Shown: positions 28,350-38,488, numbered from the stretch's first letter. The stretch: DNA of 64,000 bases from Saccharicrinis sp963675435 (GCA_963675435.1 OY776216.1:4526001-4590000); one strand, 5' to 3'. The notes: generated from the sequence alone by a model not told the origin. Numbers and translations are program-made.

Positions 28350-29933
28350 ATGAACAAGGTCATCGTTTATTCAATTGTTATTTCTGTTATAGTAATTCTG
28401 GGAGTAAACCTGCTCCATAAAACGGAACCGCTAAATTTTTCGCAGTACGAGCTTAAACAGAAATATGCAACAAAACCCACTTCTTCGGTTGACCATAGTC
28501 AGTTTGAAGTTTTACAAGAAGAGTTTAAAACACCCCAGGATGTAACTGAAGCATGTTTAACATGTCACAACAAACGACATGAGGAAATCATACACTCAAG
28601 TCATTGGAACTGGGAAAGAGTTGCCTATGTTGAAGGAAAAGGTATTTCTAAGATTGGGAAAAAGAATGTGCTCAATAACTTTTGTATTGGATCAAACTCT
28701 AATGAACAAGCTTGTGCTAAATGTCATATTGGATTTGGTATGACAAGTAATAAGTTTGACTTTAACAATGCTCGTAATGTGGATTGTATGGTTTGTCACG
28801 ACAATAGTGAGGAGTATATAAAAGGAGCTGCAATGGCGGGATATCCCGACCGTAGTGTAAATTTAACCAAAGTAGCACAAGGGGTTGGAAGACCATCAAA
28901 AATTAATTGCGGAAGTTGTCACTTTTACAGTGGTGGAGGTAACAATGTAAAACATGGTGATTTAGAAGATGCCCTTTTAGCTTGCGACAGAAATGTTGAT
29001 GTACATATGGCTCAAAATGGTATTAACATGTCGTGTGTTGAATGTCATTCGGCTGAAAAACACCAGATAAAAGGTAAATTATATTCCGTATCGTCAACTG
29101 ATGTCAATCGACTAAATTGTGAAGACTGTCATACATCTCGTCCTCACCTTGATGATTTATTAAACAGACATTATTCAAGAATTGCCTGCCAAACATGCCA
29201 TATACCAACCTATGCAAAAGCAAATGCCACAAAAATGTCGTGGAAATGGTCAGAAGCTGGTAAATTATTAAAGGGTAAACCTTATCATATAGAAGACTCA
29301 TTAGGCAACCATACTTATTTATCAATAAAGGGTGCATTTGAATGGAAAACAAATGTTGAGCCTGATTATGTATGGTTTAACGGTAGTGCTCAACATTATG
29401 TTGCCGGTGATAAAGTTGAGAGTGTTCCTGTACAGGTGAATAAGTTATTGGGTAGTGTAAATGATCCGCACTCAAAAATTTATCCGGTAAAGATTCACCG
29501 TGGAGATCAGATCTATGATCCTGAAACAAATATGCTCATTCAACCAAAACTTTATGCTCCAACCAAAGGAGATAGTGCCTTTTGGGTTGACTTTGACTGG
29601 AACCTTGCTGCTGAAGCAGGTATGAAAAGAATGGGACTACCATACAGTGGAAAATATGACTTTATAGAAACTGAAATGTACTGGCCTGTTAATCATATGG
29701 TAGCTCCTAAAGATCAATCTTTAGACTGCAACGCCTGTCATATAAGTAAAAATGGCCGACTTGCCGGAATGAACGGATTTTATATACCGGGAAGAGACAG
29801 CAACAGCTGGGTTGATTTATTTGGTAAACTCTTATTCTGGGGTTCATTACTTGGTGTATTTATTCATGCACTGGCACGATTTATCAATTCATTAAGAAAG
29901 AATGAAGTTGAATCAGAAGAGATTTCTATTTAA
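28350..29933 (+). CDS. octaheme c-type cytochrome of the tetrathionate reductase (Otr) family
   Basis: The 527-residue protein has an N-terminal membrane anchor or signal and eight CxxCH motifs: CLTCH, CAKCH, CMVCH, CGSCH, CVECH, CEDCH, CQTCH and CNACH. A C-terminal membrane helix (LLFWGSLLGVFIHALARF) completes it. Eight hemes in this size fit the octaheme tetrathionate reductase family first known from Shewanella, whose members reduce tetrathionate and also nitrite or hydroxylamine in vitro. The cytochrome b encoded 45 bp downstream would feed it electrons from quinol. The physiological acceptor is not shown by the sequence. Confidence 0.9.
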   Translation: MNKVIVYSIVISVIVILGVNLLHKTEPLNFSQYELKQKYATKPTSSVDHSQFEVLQEEFKTPQDVTEACLTCHNKRHEEIIHSSHWNWERVAYVEGKGISKIGKKNVLNNFCIGSNSNEQACAKCHIGFGMTSNKFDFNNARNVDCMVCHDNSEEYIKGAAMAGYPDRSVNLTKVAQGVGRPSKINCGSCHFYSGGGNNVKHGDLEDALLACDRNVDVHMAQNGINMSCVECHSAEKHQIKGKLYSVSSTDVNRLNCEDCHTSRPHLDDLLNRHYSRIACQTCHIPTYAKANATKMSWKWSEAGKLLKGKPYHIEDSLGNHTYLSIKGAFEWKTNVEPDYVWFNGSAQHYVAGDKVESVPVQVNKLLGSVNDPHSKIYPVKIHRGDQIYDPETNMLIQPKLYAPTKGDSAFWVDFDWNLAAEAGMKRMGLPYSGKYDFIETEMYWPVNHMVAPKDQSLDCNACHISKNGRLAGMNGFYIPGRDSNSWVDLFGKLLFWGSLLGVFIHALARFINSLRKNEVESEEISI

Positions 29934-29978
29934 TCTTAAAATCAGATCCTAATAATAAAAACCGAAAAAAATATCGCT

Positions 29979-30626
29979 ATGCAAAAAGTATATATATATA
30001 AGAAATTTGAAAGATTCTGGCATTGGAGTCAGGCTGCACTAATCTTCTTTTTAGCACTCACCGGATTTGAAATTCATGATTCAATACATCTTTTTGGATT
30101 TGAAAAAGCCGTAGCGTTTCACAGATCAGCATCATACCTATTGCTTGGCCTAATTGCCTTTAGTATTTTCTGGCACTTTACAACAGGAGAATGGAAGCAA
30201 TACATTCCTACATTTTCGAAGTTACAAGCCCAAATTCATTACTATGCAATTGGTATGTTTAAAGGCGATCCACACCCAACAATAAAAACAGTACACAAGA
30301 AATTAAATCCTCTTCAAGCAGTAGTATACCTGGGATTTAAACTTGTTATGGCACCTATGGTGATATTTTCGGGGTTATTATATATGTATTATAAGTCGTT
30401 TGATGCAAATGACAGAGTTGTTGAATTGGCTATTCCATTGGAATGGATTGCGGTAATTCACACCTTGGGTGCTTTTTTACTCATATCATTTATTGTAGTT
30501 CATGTGTATATGACTACTACAGGTCATAGCTTAACCGCAAATATTAAGGCGATGATTACTGGATGGGAAGAATTGGATGAGAATGAAGAAAAAGAAAATG
30601 AAGAACTAAAAACAAAAAAACACTAA
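29979..30626 (+). CDS. cytochrome b561-type membrane subunit
   Basis: The 215-residue protein has four membrane helices with histidines placed for two b hemes (FERFWHWSQAALIFFLALTG in helix 1, FHRSASYLLLG in helix 2, IHTLGAFLLISFIVVHVYM in helix 4). The C-terminal tail is charged. It resembles the quinol-oxidising gamma subunits of formate dehydrogenase and hydrogenase. Placed between the octaheme cytochrome and the YeeE-like genes, it is the likely quinol link for the octaheme reductase. Confidence 0.85.
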   Translation: MQKVYIYKKFERFWHWSQAALIFFLALTGFEIHDSIHLFGFEKAVAFHRSASYLLLGLIAFSIFWHFTTGEWKQYIPTFSKLQAQIHYYAIGMFKGDPHPTIKTVHKKLNPLQAVVYLGFKLVMAPMVIFSGLLYMYYKSFDANDRVVELAIPLEWIAVIHTLGAFLLISFIVVHVYMTTTGHSLTANIKAMITGWEELDENEEKENEELKTKKH

Positions 30627-30629
30627 ATC

Positions 30630-31163
30630 ATGATAACGGAAAAACCAAAAAAATATATGAATCCCTATCTGGCCGGATTCTTTTTGGGCTTTGTGCTCTT
30701 ATTAACGATTTATGTTACAGGTAGAGGATTAGGCGCCAGTGGTGCATTTAAAAGTGTAATGATACAATCTGTGGAAACCATTGCGCCAACTCATGCAGAA
30801 AACACATCCTATTACGCTGATTATCAAAAATCACACCCTGAAGGACCTATGAAGTCGTGGCTGGTATTTGAAGTTTTAGGCGTATTCATTGGTGCATTCT
30901 TATCTGGAGTTGCCTCAAACAGGGTTTCTTTAAAACTTGAAAAAGGCCCTGGAGTTAAAAACGCAACCCGAATCATTGGAGCCATCATTGGAGGAGCTTT
31001 ATTTGGTTTTGGTAGTCAACTAGGAAGAGGATGTACATCCGGTTCTGCATTAAGCGGAATGGCAGTGATGTCATTTGGAGGCATTATAACAATGTTGGCC
31101 ATTTTTGGGGTAGCCTATATGGTAGCCTACTTTTTTAAAAATTTATGGATTAAAAAACAATAA
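30630..31163 (+). CDS. YeeE/YedE-family membrane protein (sulfur-species transport half)
   Basis: This 177-residue protein with about four membrane segments carries the family motif LGRGCTSGSALSGMA, whose cysteine lies in the pathway of thiosulfate in the TsuA/YeeE transporter. It starts 3 bp after the cytochrome b gene and is followed 2 bp later by a second YeeE-like gene. The pair probably forms one transporter for thiosulfate or a related sulfur anion. The substrate is inferred. Confidence 0.85.
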   Translation: MITEKPKKYMNPYLAGFFLGFVLLLTIYVTGRGLGASGAFKSVMIQSVETIAPTHAENTSYYADYQKSHPEGPMKSWLVFEVLGVFIGAFLSGVASNRVSLKLEKGPGVKNATRIIGAIIGGALFGFGSQLGRGCTSGSALSGMAVMSFGGIITMLAIFGVAYMVAYFFKNLWIKKQ

Positions 31164-31165
31164 AT

Positions 31166-32365
31166 ATGGGACCATTAGTACCTGATATTATAAGTAGCGA
31201 ACTCAATTATATTATTGCACTCATTGTTGGAATTGGGTTTGGTTTTGCATTAGAACAAGCTGGCTTTGCATCTACAAAAAAGTTAGTTGGATTATTTTAT
31301 GGATATGACTTTACGGTATTGCGGGTTTTCTTTACTGCCGGCATTACAGCTATGGTTGGGGTGCTTGTTTTAAACCATGTTGGCCTGTTAGATATTAGTA
31401 TTATTTATATTAATCCTACATTCCTATGGTCAGCACTAATTGGAGGTGGCATAATGGGATTTGGATTTATCATTGGTGGTTTTTGTCCCGGAACAAGTGC
31501 ATGTGCCGCAGCCACTGGCCGGGTAGATGGAATGGCATTTTTATTTGGTAGTGTTATTGGTATTTTTGCCTTTGCCGAAGGTTATCCACTTTGGAAAGAT
31601 TTATATACTGCTGAAAACTGGGGCCCTGTTTTAATGTATGACCAATTGGGAATGTCGCGAGAAAGTTTTGGACTGGTAATGATATTAATTGCAGCTGGAG
31701 CTTTTATAGCTACAACCATCATTGAAAACAAAATAAATGGTAAAGAAACCAAATGGTTTAAACCTGTTATTATAAAAAACAGCATTTTAGTTGCAACTCC
31801 AATTCTTATTGTAATAATAGTAATCATTACCCCTACCAAAAGAGAGGTGATGGATAAAAGAATTGATGAAAAAATTGCCGCAGGTGAGTGTAATCCTAAA
31901 ATTATGGAAGGAGATAAACTAGCTTATGAATTAATGAATCAATATTATAAGTATAATGTTATTGATGTAAGATCTCCAGAAGAATTTAAGAAATTCCATA
32001 TTCCTACTGCGATCAATATTCCTTTAGAAGAGATGCATAAATCAGGAAGTCTTGGTACTATTATACAAAATATTAAAACCAACGTATTTTATGGTGCCAA
32101 TATCATGCAGTCGCAAAGGGCTTGCATGGTGTCAAAGTATTTTGGAAAATCAGATAATTATGCTCTGGAGTTAACCGCTGATGAATTTAATAAACAGTAC
32201 TTCCTTATTACAGATATTGATCCTCACGGTACAAAACAGGAAGTTGATATTCAAAACTTCAGAATTGAAGCTGGCAAAAAACTAAAAGAAATTGGAGAGG
32301 CTGTAGCCAATATGGATAAGCCTGTTATAAAGAAAGCTACACGCGTTAGTGGCGGCTGTAGTTAA
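31166..32365 (+). CDS. YeeE/YedE-family transporter fused to a rhodanese-like domain without catalytic cysteine
   Basis: About residues 1-220 are a YeeE/YedE membrane part with the motif GGFCPGTSACAAATGR. About residues 250-350 form a rhodanese-like domain (YNVIDVRSPEEFKKFHIPTA). In active rhodaneses the loop after the fourth strand starts with the catalytic cysteine; here it reads NVFYGANIMQSQRA, so that cysteine is missing. The domain may bind rather than transfer sulfur. The C-terminal end carries a final cysteine (GGCS). It closes the four-gene respiratory sulfur operon. Confidence 0.85.
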   Translation: MGPLVPDIISSELNYIIALIVGIGFGFALEQAGFASTKKLVGLFYGYDFTVLRVFFTAGITAMVGVLVLNHVGLLDISIIYINPTFLWSALIGGGIMGFGFIIGGFCPGTSACAAATGRVDGMAFLFGSVIGIFAFAEGYPLWKDLYTAENWGPVLMYDQLGMSRESFGLVMILIAAGAFIATTIIENKINGKETKWFKPVIIKNSILVATPILIVIIVIITPTKREVMDKRIDEKIAAGECNPKIMEGDKLAYELMNQYYKYNVIDVRSPEEFKKFHIPTAINIPLEEMHKSGSLGTIIQNIKTNVFYGANIMQSQRACMVSKYFGKSDNYALELTADEFNKQYFLITDIDPHGTKQEVDIQNFRIEAGKKLKEIGEAVANMDKPVIKKATRVSGGCS

Positions 32366-32379
32366 ACCTCGTATAAAAT

Positions 32380-32416
32380 TCATCGGGTTTCTTTTCTATT
32401 TTAAGAAGCCCGATGA
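32380..32416 (+). terminator. stem-loop after the respiratory sulfur operon
   Basis: The arms at 32380-32393 and 32403-32416 pair over 14 bp with one G-T. No strong T tract follows on the plus strand, so it may act with other factors. Confidence 0.5.
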
Positions 32417-32428
32417 TACCTATCAGCA

Positions 32429-32788
32429 TTATTTTTTGTGCTTGATGGCAATAAAAAAGTAAATAAAAAAACCCAAACCAATAAACAACAACTCAATACC
32501 AAAAGAAATCATTGATCTTTCCATTCCATAGCTATCCATTCCATATAAGTCACCAACAACATAAGCAACAATCATCCCCAAACCAGCCATTACGGACACT
32601 AAAGCCCATTTTAAACTTTTTAGCGTTTGAGGTTCATCATCTACAGGTTGTACTGGTTGTAAAATATCTGCCTTTTCAATATGTCCACTTTTAACTATTC
32701 TACGCTTTAAAAGATAGTCAGTAAACATTTTAATAATATAATAGAAACCTAAGAAAACAATAGCTGTTACAATAACCTCACTTCTCAT
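32429..32788 (-). CDS. small membrane protein of unknown function (DUF6249-like)
   Basis: The 119-residue protein has one N-terminal helix, a charged middle section (EKADILQPVQPVDDEPQTLK) and two C-terminal helices (SVMAGLGMIVAYVVGDLYG and LLFIGLGFFIYFFIAI). This layout is frequent in Bacteroidota. It is convergent with the YeeE operon. I know no function for it. Confidence 0.65.
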   Translation of the reverse strand: MRSEVIVTAIVFLGFYYIIKMFTDYLLKRRIVKSGHIEKADILQPVQPVDDEPQTLKSLKWALVSVMAGLGMIVAYVVGDLYGMDSYGMERSMISFGIELLFIGLGFFIYFFIAIKHKK

Positions 32789-33484
32789 AATATTTTATTT
32801 TAAATGATTATTTGCTCATTTGTCGAAACTCAATAACAAAAGGTTGCAAACATTATTATTTATTTTTCTCACCAGGAGTTAAACGTTATGCTTTGTATAC
32901 TTTCTTCTTATACTCATTGTTCGACACAACCTCTCGTTATATCGTTTATTAACAGACATCTGGCCTTCTTTTAGTTTTAACTTCTCCTGATTAATATTAC
33001 CTTTTTATACCCTACGCCATCAATGGTGCAATTAAAATTTTAAGCTGTCCTTACAGGACGATGATTTAATTAATTAAATATTACCCCAGATGATATCTGG
33101 GGCTAAAATAAGTTGGGCATTCAGCCCGTAGTTTTGTTACTGAAAGTTGGAAGAACCATTCGAGATTAAACTACTATTTTTCAAAAAGTAAAAAATCAAA
33201 ATTACTTCGTTTAGGTTTTCATAGGTTATTAACTAAAGGTCTGTTATACTATAACCTTTCTCCTTTAACCTTACTTCCATATTCTCATTGCTCGGCATAG
33301 CGTCTCGCTATGTCGTTTTTTAACAGGCCTCTGGCCTTCATTTAGTTTTAACTTCTCATGCTGGTGCGAGCTTATAGATCGTATCTCATATCTTTAATTA
33401 TTATACTTTACCTCAATTAGTCATAAAATAATTAACCTTATACCCTTTCTTCATGTTCCCTTTATTCGCTCAAGCCGCTAGGCT

Positions 33485-33514
33485 CCTACTTTTTGCTACA
33501 GCTCAAAAAGTAGG
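33485..33514. repeat. inverted repeat inside tandem unit 1
   Basis: CCTACTTTTTG and its exact complement CAAAAAGTAGG are separated by 8 bases. Confidence 0.75.
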
Positions 33515-34000
33515 CAAAAAAGCCGCCGGCTGCACCTGATTCACTCAAAAAACTACGATGTTTTCGTCGAAAGCGCTGAAACTTGACTTTCGTACCTCAA
33601 GTCTTCGAACAACACCGCTTTTACCGACTACAGCATCTTGTTTTATTGGCTCACCAGCTAATGCCGGAAGAACCAGTCGAGATTGAACTACTATTTTTCA
33701 ATAAGTAAATATTTAGAATTCCTTCGTTTAGGTTTTCATTGGTCACTAAGTAAAAGTCTGTTATACTTTAACCTTTTCTCCTTTAACCTTACTTCCATAT
33801 TCTCATTGCTCGGCATAGCGTCCCGCTATGTCGTTTTTTAACAGGCCTCTGGCCATGTTTAGTTTTAACTTCTCATGCTGGTGTGAGCTTATAGCTCGTA
33901 TCTCATATCTTTAATTATTATTCTTTACACTAATTAGTCGTAAATAATTAACCTTATACCCTTTCTTCATGTTCCCTTTATTCGCTCAAGCCGCTAGGCT

Positions 34001-34030
34001 CCTACTTTTTGCTTCAGCTCAAAAAGTAGG
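34001..34030. repeat. inverted repeat inside tandem unit 2
   Basis: The same 11-bp arms as in unit 1 are found at the equivalent place. Confidence 0.75.
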
Positions 34031-34603
34031 CAAAAGAGCCGCCGGCTGCACCTGATTCGCTCAAAAAACTACGGTGTCTTCGTCGAAAGCGCTGAAACTT
34101 AACTTTCATACCTCAAGTCTTCAAACAACACCGCTTTTACCGACTTCAACATCTTGTTTTTTTGGCTCACCAGCTAATGCCGGAAGAACCAGTCGAGATT
34201 GAACTACTATTTTTCAATATGTAAATAATCAAAATTCCTTCGTTTAGGTTTTCATAAGTCATTAATTAAAGCCTGTTATACTTTAACCTTTTTCCTTTAA
34301 CCTTGTTTCTTACTCCTTTCTCCTTGTTCCTTGTTAATCTTTGGTTCTAAAGTAGCTTGAAAATGGAAGAGAAAAAATTACTGTAATTTTACTGTTACTT
34401 TTTTCGCTCGTAACCAACTGATTAATAAGGATAAAGAAATTTGAGTAAAATCAGTTTTGAGTCGAAAAGAGCTAAAAAAGGGCCAATATTCCGGAAAATG
34501 GCAAAAAACGATAAAAATATTCCGCAAAATCACGTTTTTGGCCACAAATATTCCAAGTTTTGGTGTTTTTCGGTGTTTTTATGACTTTTCTTTGCTAGGT
34601 CTT

Positions 34604-34756
34604 TGCATTTCTATGCTACGGCTTTGCTAATCCTATGCATAGGCATTGCTAGTTGTATGCATAGTCAATGCTATTTCGTTGTATTGTGCTTGTATTGTGG
34701 TTGTGTTGTGTATGCATATTCTTTGATTTTTCTATGCATAGGCATTGCTTCTAAGG
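34604..34756. repeat. cluster of TATGCATA palindromes
   Basis: Four TATGCATA-type octamers lie within 150 bases, two of them inside an identical longer copy (CTATGCATAGGCATTGCT). Short frames running through it look like repeat read-through and not genes. Confidence 0.6.
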
Positions 34757-35404
34757 AAGCAAAGAAAGATCATAAAATATGCTTGAACAAAACATAGTCA
34801 GTACGACGTCATATCCTAGACATACCATAGGAGCGTAAAGCAAATTACAAGAAAATACAGATTGTTGATGAGCTTTGAATATTTGATATGCATTATGGAT
34901 TAAATGGATAACTGCATCATTTTTGTTTTTTTGCTGCGATAAGTGTCTTTTTGTATTCCTGATAATGAAGCGCATAGAATCAATTTTTTTCTGTGCCACG
35001 CTAAAATGAGTATTAATCATTGCCTGAGTTCTTTTTTTCCTTTATGGGAGCAGGCTAAAAAGTGGCATTGACAAAGTGCTACTAAACAAAAGCACATAAG
35101 CTTTTTATGAAAAAAATTAATGAATTGGGTTGTTGTTCATATAGTTTTGTTGCTGAATTACAACTACTTTTTCATAATCAACAGAAGGTGTATAACCATA
35201 ATCGTAACAAAAATAATAAAGATTACCACCCTTACTTTTCCAGGTATGTGTTAAACCCGCAATATGCATTAGACCATCTATTACACATTGAAATTACTTC
35301 AAAACAAGACACTTCGTTACTTCACTTCAACTCACCAGAACGATGCTATGCCTCGTTTCAGTAAAGCCTTGTTTTATGGTACTTTCAATGTTCATTACGA
35401 AATT
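34757..35404. other. gene-poor spacer before the Zn-ribbon gene
   Basis: Two short frames exist here (about 85-89 codons, one on each strand). Neither has a recognisable domain or convincing start, so I call no gene. Confidence 0.4.
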
Positions 35405-35668
35405 CTAATACATAATCCGGGTTAAATGTTTAAAGTCCATGCCCAGTGTTTTCAAAAAATCCTTACGAACCGTAGCTTTACCTTGTGGGCAAGCAATCCG
35501 AAGTGCTTTGCGGTTGCTTCTAAGTTGTTTGTTAACACTTCTGATAAATGCTTCAGAAGTACTTTCTGCCTGGTTATGGTAGGCACTTTTACATTGTGCG
35601 TTACAAAACTTTTTATCACTTCTGCCTTTCAAGGTTTCTTTACAATACATACATATTTGAGTACTCAT
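35405..35668 (-). CDS. small Zn-ribbon protein, C-terminally truncated
   Basis: The 87 residues begin with a zinc ribbon (CMYCKETLKGRSDKKFC, then QCKSAYH) followed by a helical part. This is a common Bacteroidota family whose members are, as far as I recall, about 115-120 residues long, with a conserved tyrosine-rich end. Here the frame stops at DFKHLTRIMY, where that end would begin, and the following DNA does not restore it. It is either a short variant or a decaying gene at the border of the mobile region. Confidence 0.6.
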   Translation of the reverse strand: MSTQICMYCKETLKGRSDKKFCNAQCKSAYHNQAESTSEAFIRSVNKQLRSNRKALRIACPQGKATVRKDFLKTLGMDFKHLTRIMY

Positions 35669-35951
35669 AGTAGTATTATTAAACGTTAATAGACGTATTT
35701 AGCCGTTTATAAAACGGTTAGAACAAGAAATTGTAGGTAGTTTGCAAATAAAAATCATGAATGACAGACCTGTTATTTATTTAAACAGAATTCAAAAGGA
35801 AAGGCAGAAGAAACCATAATTGGAGATTGTTCTTATTTTAATGGAGTTTTACAACCTATTTGTAAATATTAACTAGGAAGTAGACCACCTATTAATTGAA
35901 AAGTATACCACTTATTAACAACGAAATTATTTATGGTTTCGTTACAAACGA

Positions 35952-37487
35952 ATGATAAGTATGTATACAAAACAAGAAATAATAATAAAAAGCTATCGAG
36001 AAGGGAAAAGTCAACGTTCTATATCTCGCACCTTACAGATAAGCAGAAAAACCGTAAAGAAGTACATAACAGAGTATGAAAAAAAGCTTTCAGAATCAGA
36101 GGATAAAGAAACAGTAAGTGCCAATTATCTATCGACAGTACCAAAATATAAAAGCCGCTCTCTACACAGGAGAAAACTAACCCAAGAAGTACAAGACGAA
36201 ATAGATAAACTACTTGAAGTCAACCGGGAGAAAAAGCTTCAAGGTTTACGAAAGCAGGTACTTAAAAAGGCAGATATATTTCAGCAATTGCAATTACAGG
36301 GTTTTGAGATTGGCTATACAACTGTTTGCAACTATATCCGCTCAAAAGAAAAATCATCTTCTCCCAAAGAAGCTTTTATTCGACAAGTATATAGTCCGGG
36401 CAGTATTTGTGAATTTGATTGGGGCGAAATAAAACTTCGTATCAACGGCAAACAAGAGCGCTTCCAATTAGCAGTTTTCACCAGTGCTTACAGCAACTAT
36501 CGTCATGCCGTGCTATATTATCGTCAAGATACACTTGCGTTTATGGAAGCCCACGTATCTTTTTTCAATAAAACAAACGGCGTTTATGAGCAAATGGTTT
36601 ATGACAACATGCGGGTTGCCGTGGCAAAATTTATTGGTCCTCACGAAAAAGAACCAACACGGGCTTTGCTTCAATTACGAGGTCATTACCAGTTTACTCA
36701 TCGTTTTTGTAATGCTTACCGAGGCAACGAAAAAGGGCATGTGGAAAGAAGTGTTGAATACATCCGACGGAAAGCTTTTGGTGTAAAGGATGATTTCAAC
36801 AGGCTTTCAGAAGCCGCAGAATATTTAAACACCATTCTGGAACGATTAAATAATACCAAACAAAAACAAAGTGGCAAAACAGCTTTAGAACTGTTTGAAG
36901 ATGAGAAAGTGGTATTAGGGAAATTACCGGCTGTACCGCTTGTCTGTTCAGACCAAATACAATTGCGCGCCGACAAATATGCAACAATCAGTCATAAAAC
37001 CAATAGGTATTCGGTACCGGACCATCTGGTAGGTCAATTTCTAGATGTTCATTTATTGAGTCACGAAATACATGTTTATCATGAAAATAAAAAGATAGCC
37101 ATACACACCAGAAATTACGGCAAGCACCAATGGATAATCTCTATAGAGCATTATTTGAACACTTTCAAGCAAAAGCCGGGAGCTTTGCCGGGTAGTTTGG
37201 CATTAGCAAGCAACGTATATTTAAAACAGCTCTTTTTAGACCATTTTCAAGAAGAACCACGAAACTTTATTGACCTGTTAGATTATTGTCGTAAGTACCG
37301 CATAAGCGGCGAAAAACTGGAGAAATCGGTATTTCGATTACTGAGTACCGGTTCCGGTGGTATTACTATAGAAAAACTAAAAGCTGTATTGGGCAATAAT
37401 GAATCATTTATTACACCCGAACAAAACTGTTCCATTGCTCAATTAGCAAAAAATCAATTGTCGGAAATAAGTGCATTAATGAATTAA
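35952..37487 (+). CDS. istA: IS21-family transposase IstA
   Basis: The 511-residue DDE transposase begins with a helix-turn-helix (KSYREGKSQRSISRTLQISRK). The integrase core follows, with CEFDWGEIKL near residue 155, the second aspartate in VYDNMRVAV, and the catalytic glutamate in NEKGHVERSVEYIRR near residue 265. The gene is uninterrupted. It is followed 8 bp later by istB, the usual arrangement. It cuts and joins the element ends with help from the ATPase IstB. Confidence 0.9.
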   Translation: MISMYTKQEIIIKSYREGKSQRSISRTLQISRKTVKKYITEYEKKLSESEDKETVSANYLSTVPKYKSRSLHRRKLTQEVQDEIDKLLEVNREKKLQGLRKQVLKKADIFQQLQLQGFEIGYTTVCNYIRSKEKSSSPKEAFIRQVYSPGSICEFDWGEIKLRINGKQERFQLAVFTSAYSNYRHAVLYYRQDTLAFMEAHVSFFNKTNGVYEQMVYDNMRVAVAKFIGPHEKEPTRALLQLRGHYQFTHRFCNAYRGNEKGHVERSVEYIRRKAFGVKDDFNRLSEAAEYLNTILERLNNTKQKQSGKTALELFEDEKVVLGKLPAVPLVCSDQIQLRADKYATISHKTNRYSVPDHLVGQFLDVHLLSHEIHVYHENKKIAIHTRNYGKHQWIISIEHYLNTFKQKPGALPGSLALASNVYLKQLFLDHFQEEPRNFIDLLDYCRKYRISGEKLEKSVFRLLSTGSGGITIEKLKAVLGNNESFITPEQNCSIAQLAKNQLSEISALMN

Positions 37488-37495
37488 AAAATAAG

Positions 37496-38251
37496 ATGAT
37501 GAATACCATAAATGAAGATATAATCAAATACAGTAAAGAGTTACGGCTACCTGTTTTCAGAAGAGATTTTAAAGAGTTAGCCACAGAAGCAGCAAGCGGA
37601 CAACTGGATTATGAAGAGTACTTGTTAAAGCTGATGGAGCGAGAGTATGAATTGCGTATAGAAAATCGAAAAAAGACGCAAATACGTCTAGCTGGCTTTC
37701 CATCCAAGATGTACCTGAATCAACTGGAACGAGAACAGTTGCCCGATGATGCTCGCGCAAAACTCCCGGTATTAGAACGACTTGATTTTATAAACTCTGG
37801 TCAAAATATCATACTGGCCGGTAATCCTGGCACCGGGAAAACTCACATCGCTATTGGTTTGGGCTTAAAAGCATGCCTTCAGGGATACCGTGTCCTCTTC
37901 ACCTCTGTTCATCGGATGTTGACCCAATTAAGAGAATCTCAATCAGAAAGGACTTTGCGTCAATTAGAGCTCCGTTTTGAAAAGTATGATTTAGTAATCT
38001 GTGATGAATTTGGCTATGTATCATTTGATAAAACCGGAGCCGAATTACTATTCAATCATTTATCACTAAGAGCAGGTAGAAAGTCTACCATAATAACAAC
38101 AAACTTGGGCTTTGACCGCTGGGAAGAAATCTTTGGAGATGCCGTTTTAACAGCTGCACTAGTCGATAGATTAACTCACAAAGCCCATTTGGTAAACATG
38201 AACGGCGAATCATACCGATTAAAAGAAACAAAAAAAATCTTAGCTAAGTAA
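37496..38251 (+). CDS. istB: IS21-family helper ATPase IstB
   Basis: This 251-residue DnaC-like AAA+ protein has Walker A (LAGNPGTGKTHIA) and Walker B (YDLVICDEFGY). IstB forms a multimer on target DNA and activates IstA. The length and intact motifs suggest that the element is functional. Confidence 0.9.
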   Translation: MMNTINEDIIKYSKELRLPVFRRDFKELATEAASGQLDYEEYLLKLMEREYELRIENRKKTQIRLAGFPSKMYLNQLEREQLPDDARAKLPVLERLDFINSGQNIILAGNPGTGKTHIAIGLGLKACLQGYRVLFTSVHRMLTQLRESQSERTLRQLELRFEKYDLVICDEFGYVSFDKTGAELLFNHLSLRAGRKSTIITTNLGFDRWEEIFGDAVLTAALVDRLTHKAHLVNMNGESYRLKETKKILAK

Positions 38252-38488
38252 AAATGAAACTTATAAAAAATCGTTCCCCGGTTCCTCTCCTGATTGGGGT
38301 ACCCCAATCAGGAGAGGAATACCTTTGTCTTTTAAATCAAATGGTATACTTTTGAACTGAAATACTGGTATACTTTTCAATTGAAAAAAACAACCTATTG
38401 ATAAATCGGGTTATTATTTTGGTTCAATAGCTGAGGCTTATATAGAACTTGCTAAAGAAATGAAATATTCATTTTATTTAGGACAGAT

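Larger units (their letters stand above)
33152..34330. repeat. tandem repeat of about 515 bp, 2.3 copies
   Basis: Unit 1 (33152-33665) and unit 2 (33666-34181) are nearly identical. A third unit (34182 to about 34330) stops early. Each begins GGAAGAACC and contains a run of C- and T-rich lines. A more diverged partial copy lies at about 32880-33000. There is no reading frame of note. The whole 32789-35404 stretch has no gene that I can defend. Each full unit holds an 11-bp inverted repeat. Confidence 0.8.
35861..38392 (+). mobile_element. intact IS21-family insertion sequence
   Basis: The 2,532-bp element begins with TGT and ends with ACA. It is flanked by the 7-bp direct repeat ACCTATT (35854-35860 and 38393-38399), the size of an IS21 target duplication. 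Inside the ends are the multiple terminal repeats of the family: TTGAAAAGTATACCA at 35896-35910, its complement at 38366-38380, and a further copy near 38343-38357. It carries istA and istB. Confidence 0.9.

Noticed and set aside
34603..35364. Three short open frames (34603-34797 plus, 34751-35020 minus, 35107-35364 plus)
   Set aside because: The first is read through palindromic repeats, and the others have no recognisable domain, odd composition and no neighbour support.
35426..35689. Plus-strand frame opposite the Zn-ribbon gene
   Set aside because: It is the antisense of a gene with a clear zinc-binding motif, and its own translation has no recognisable features.
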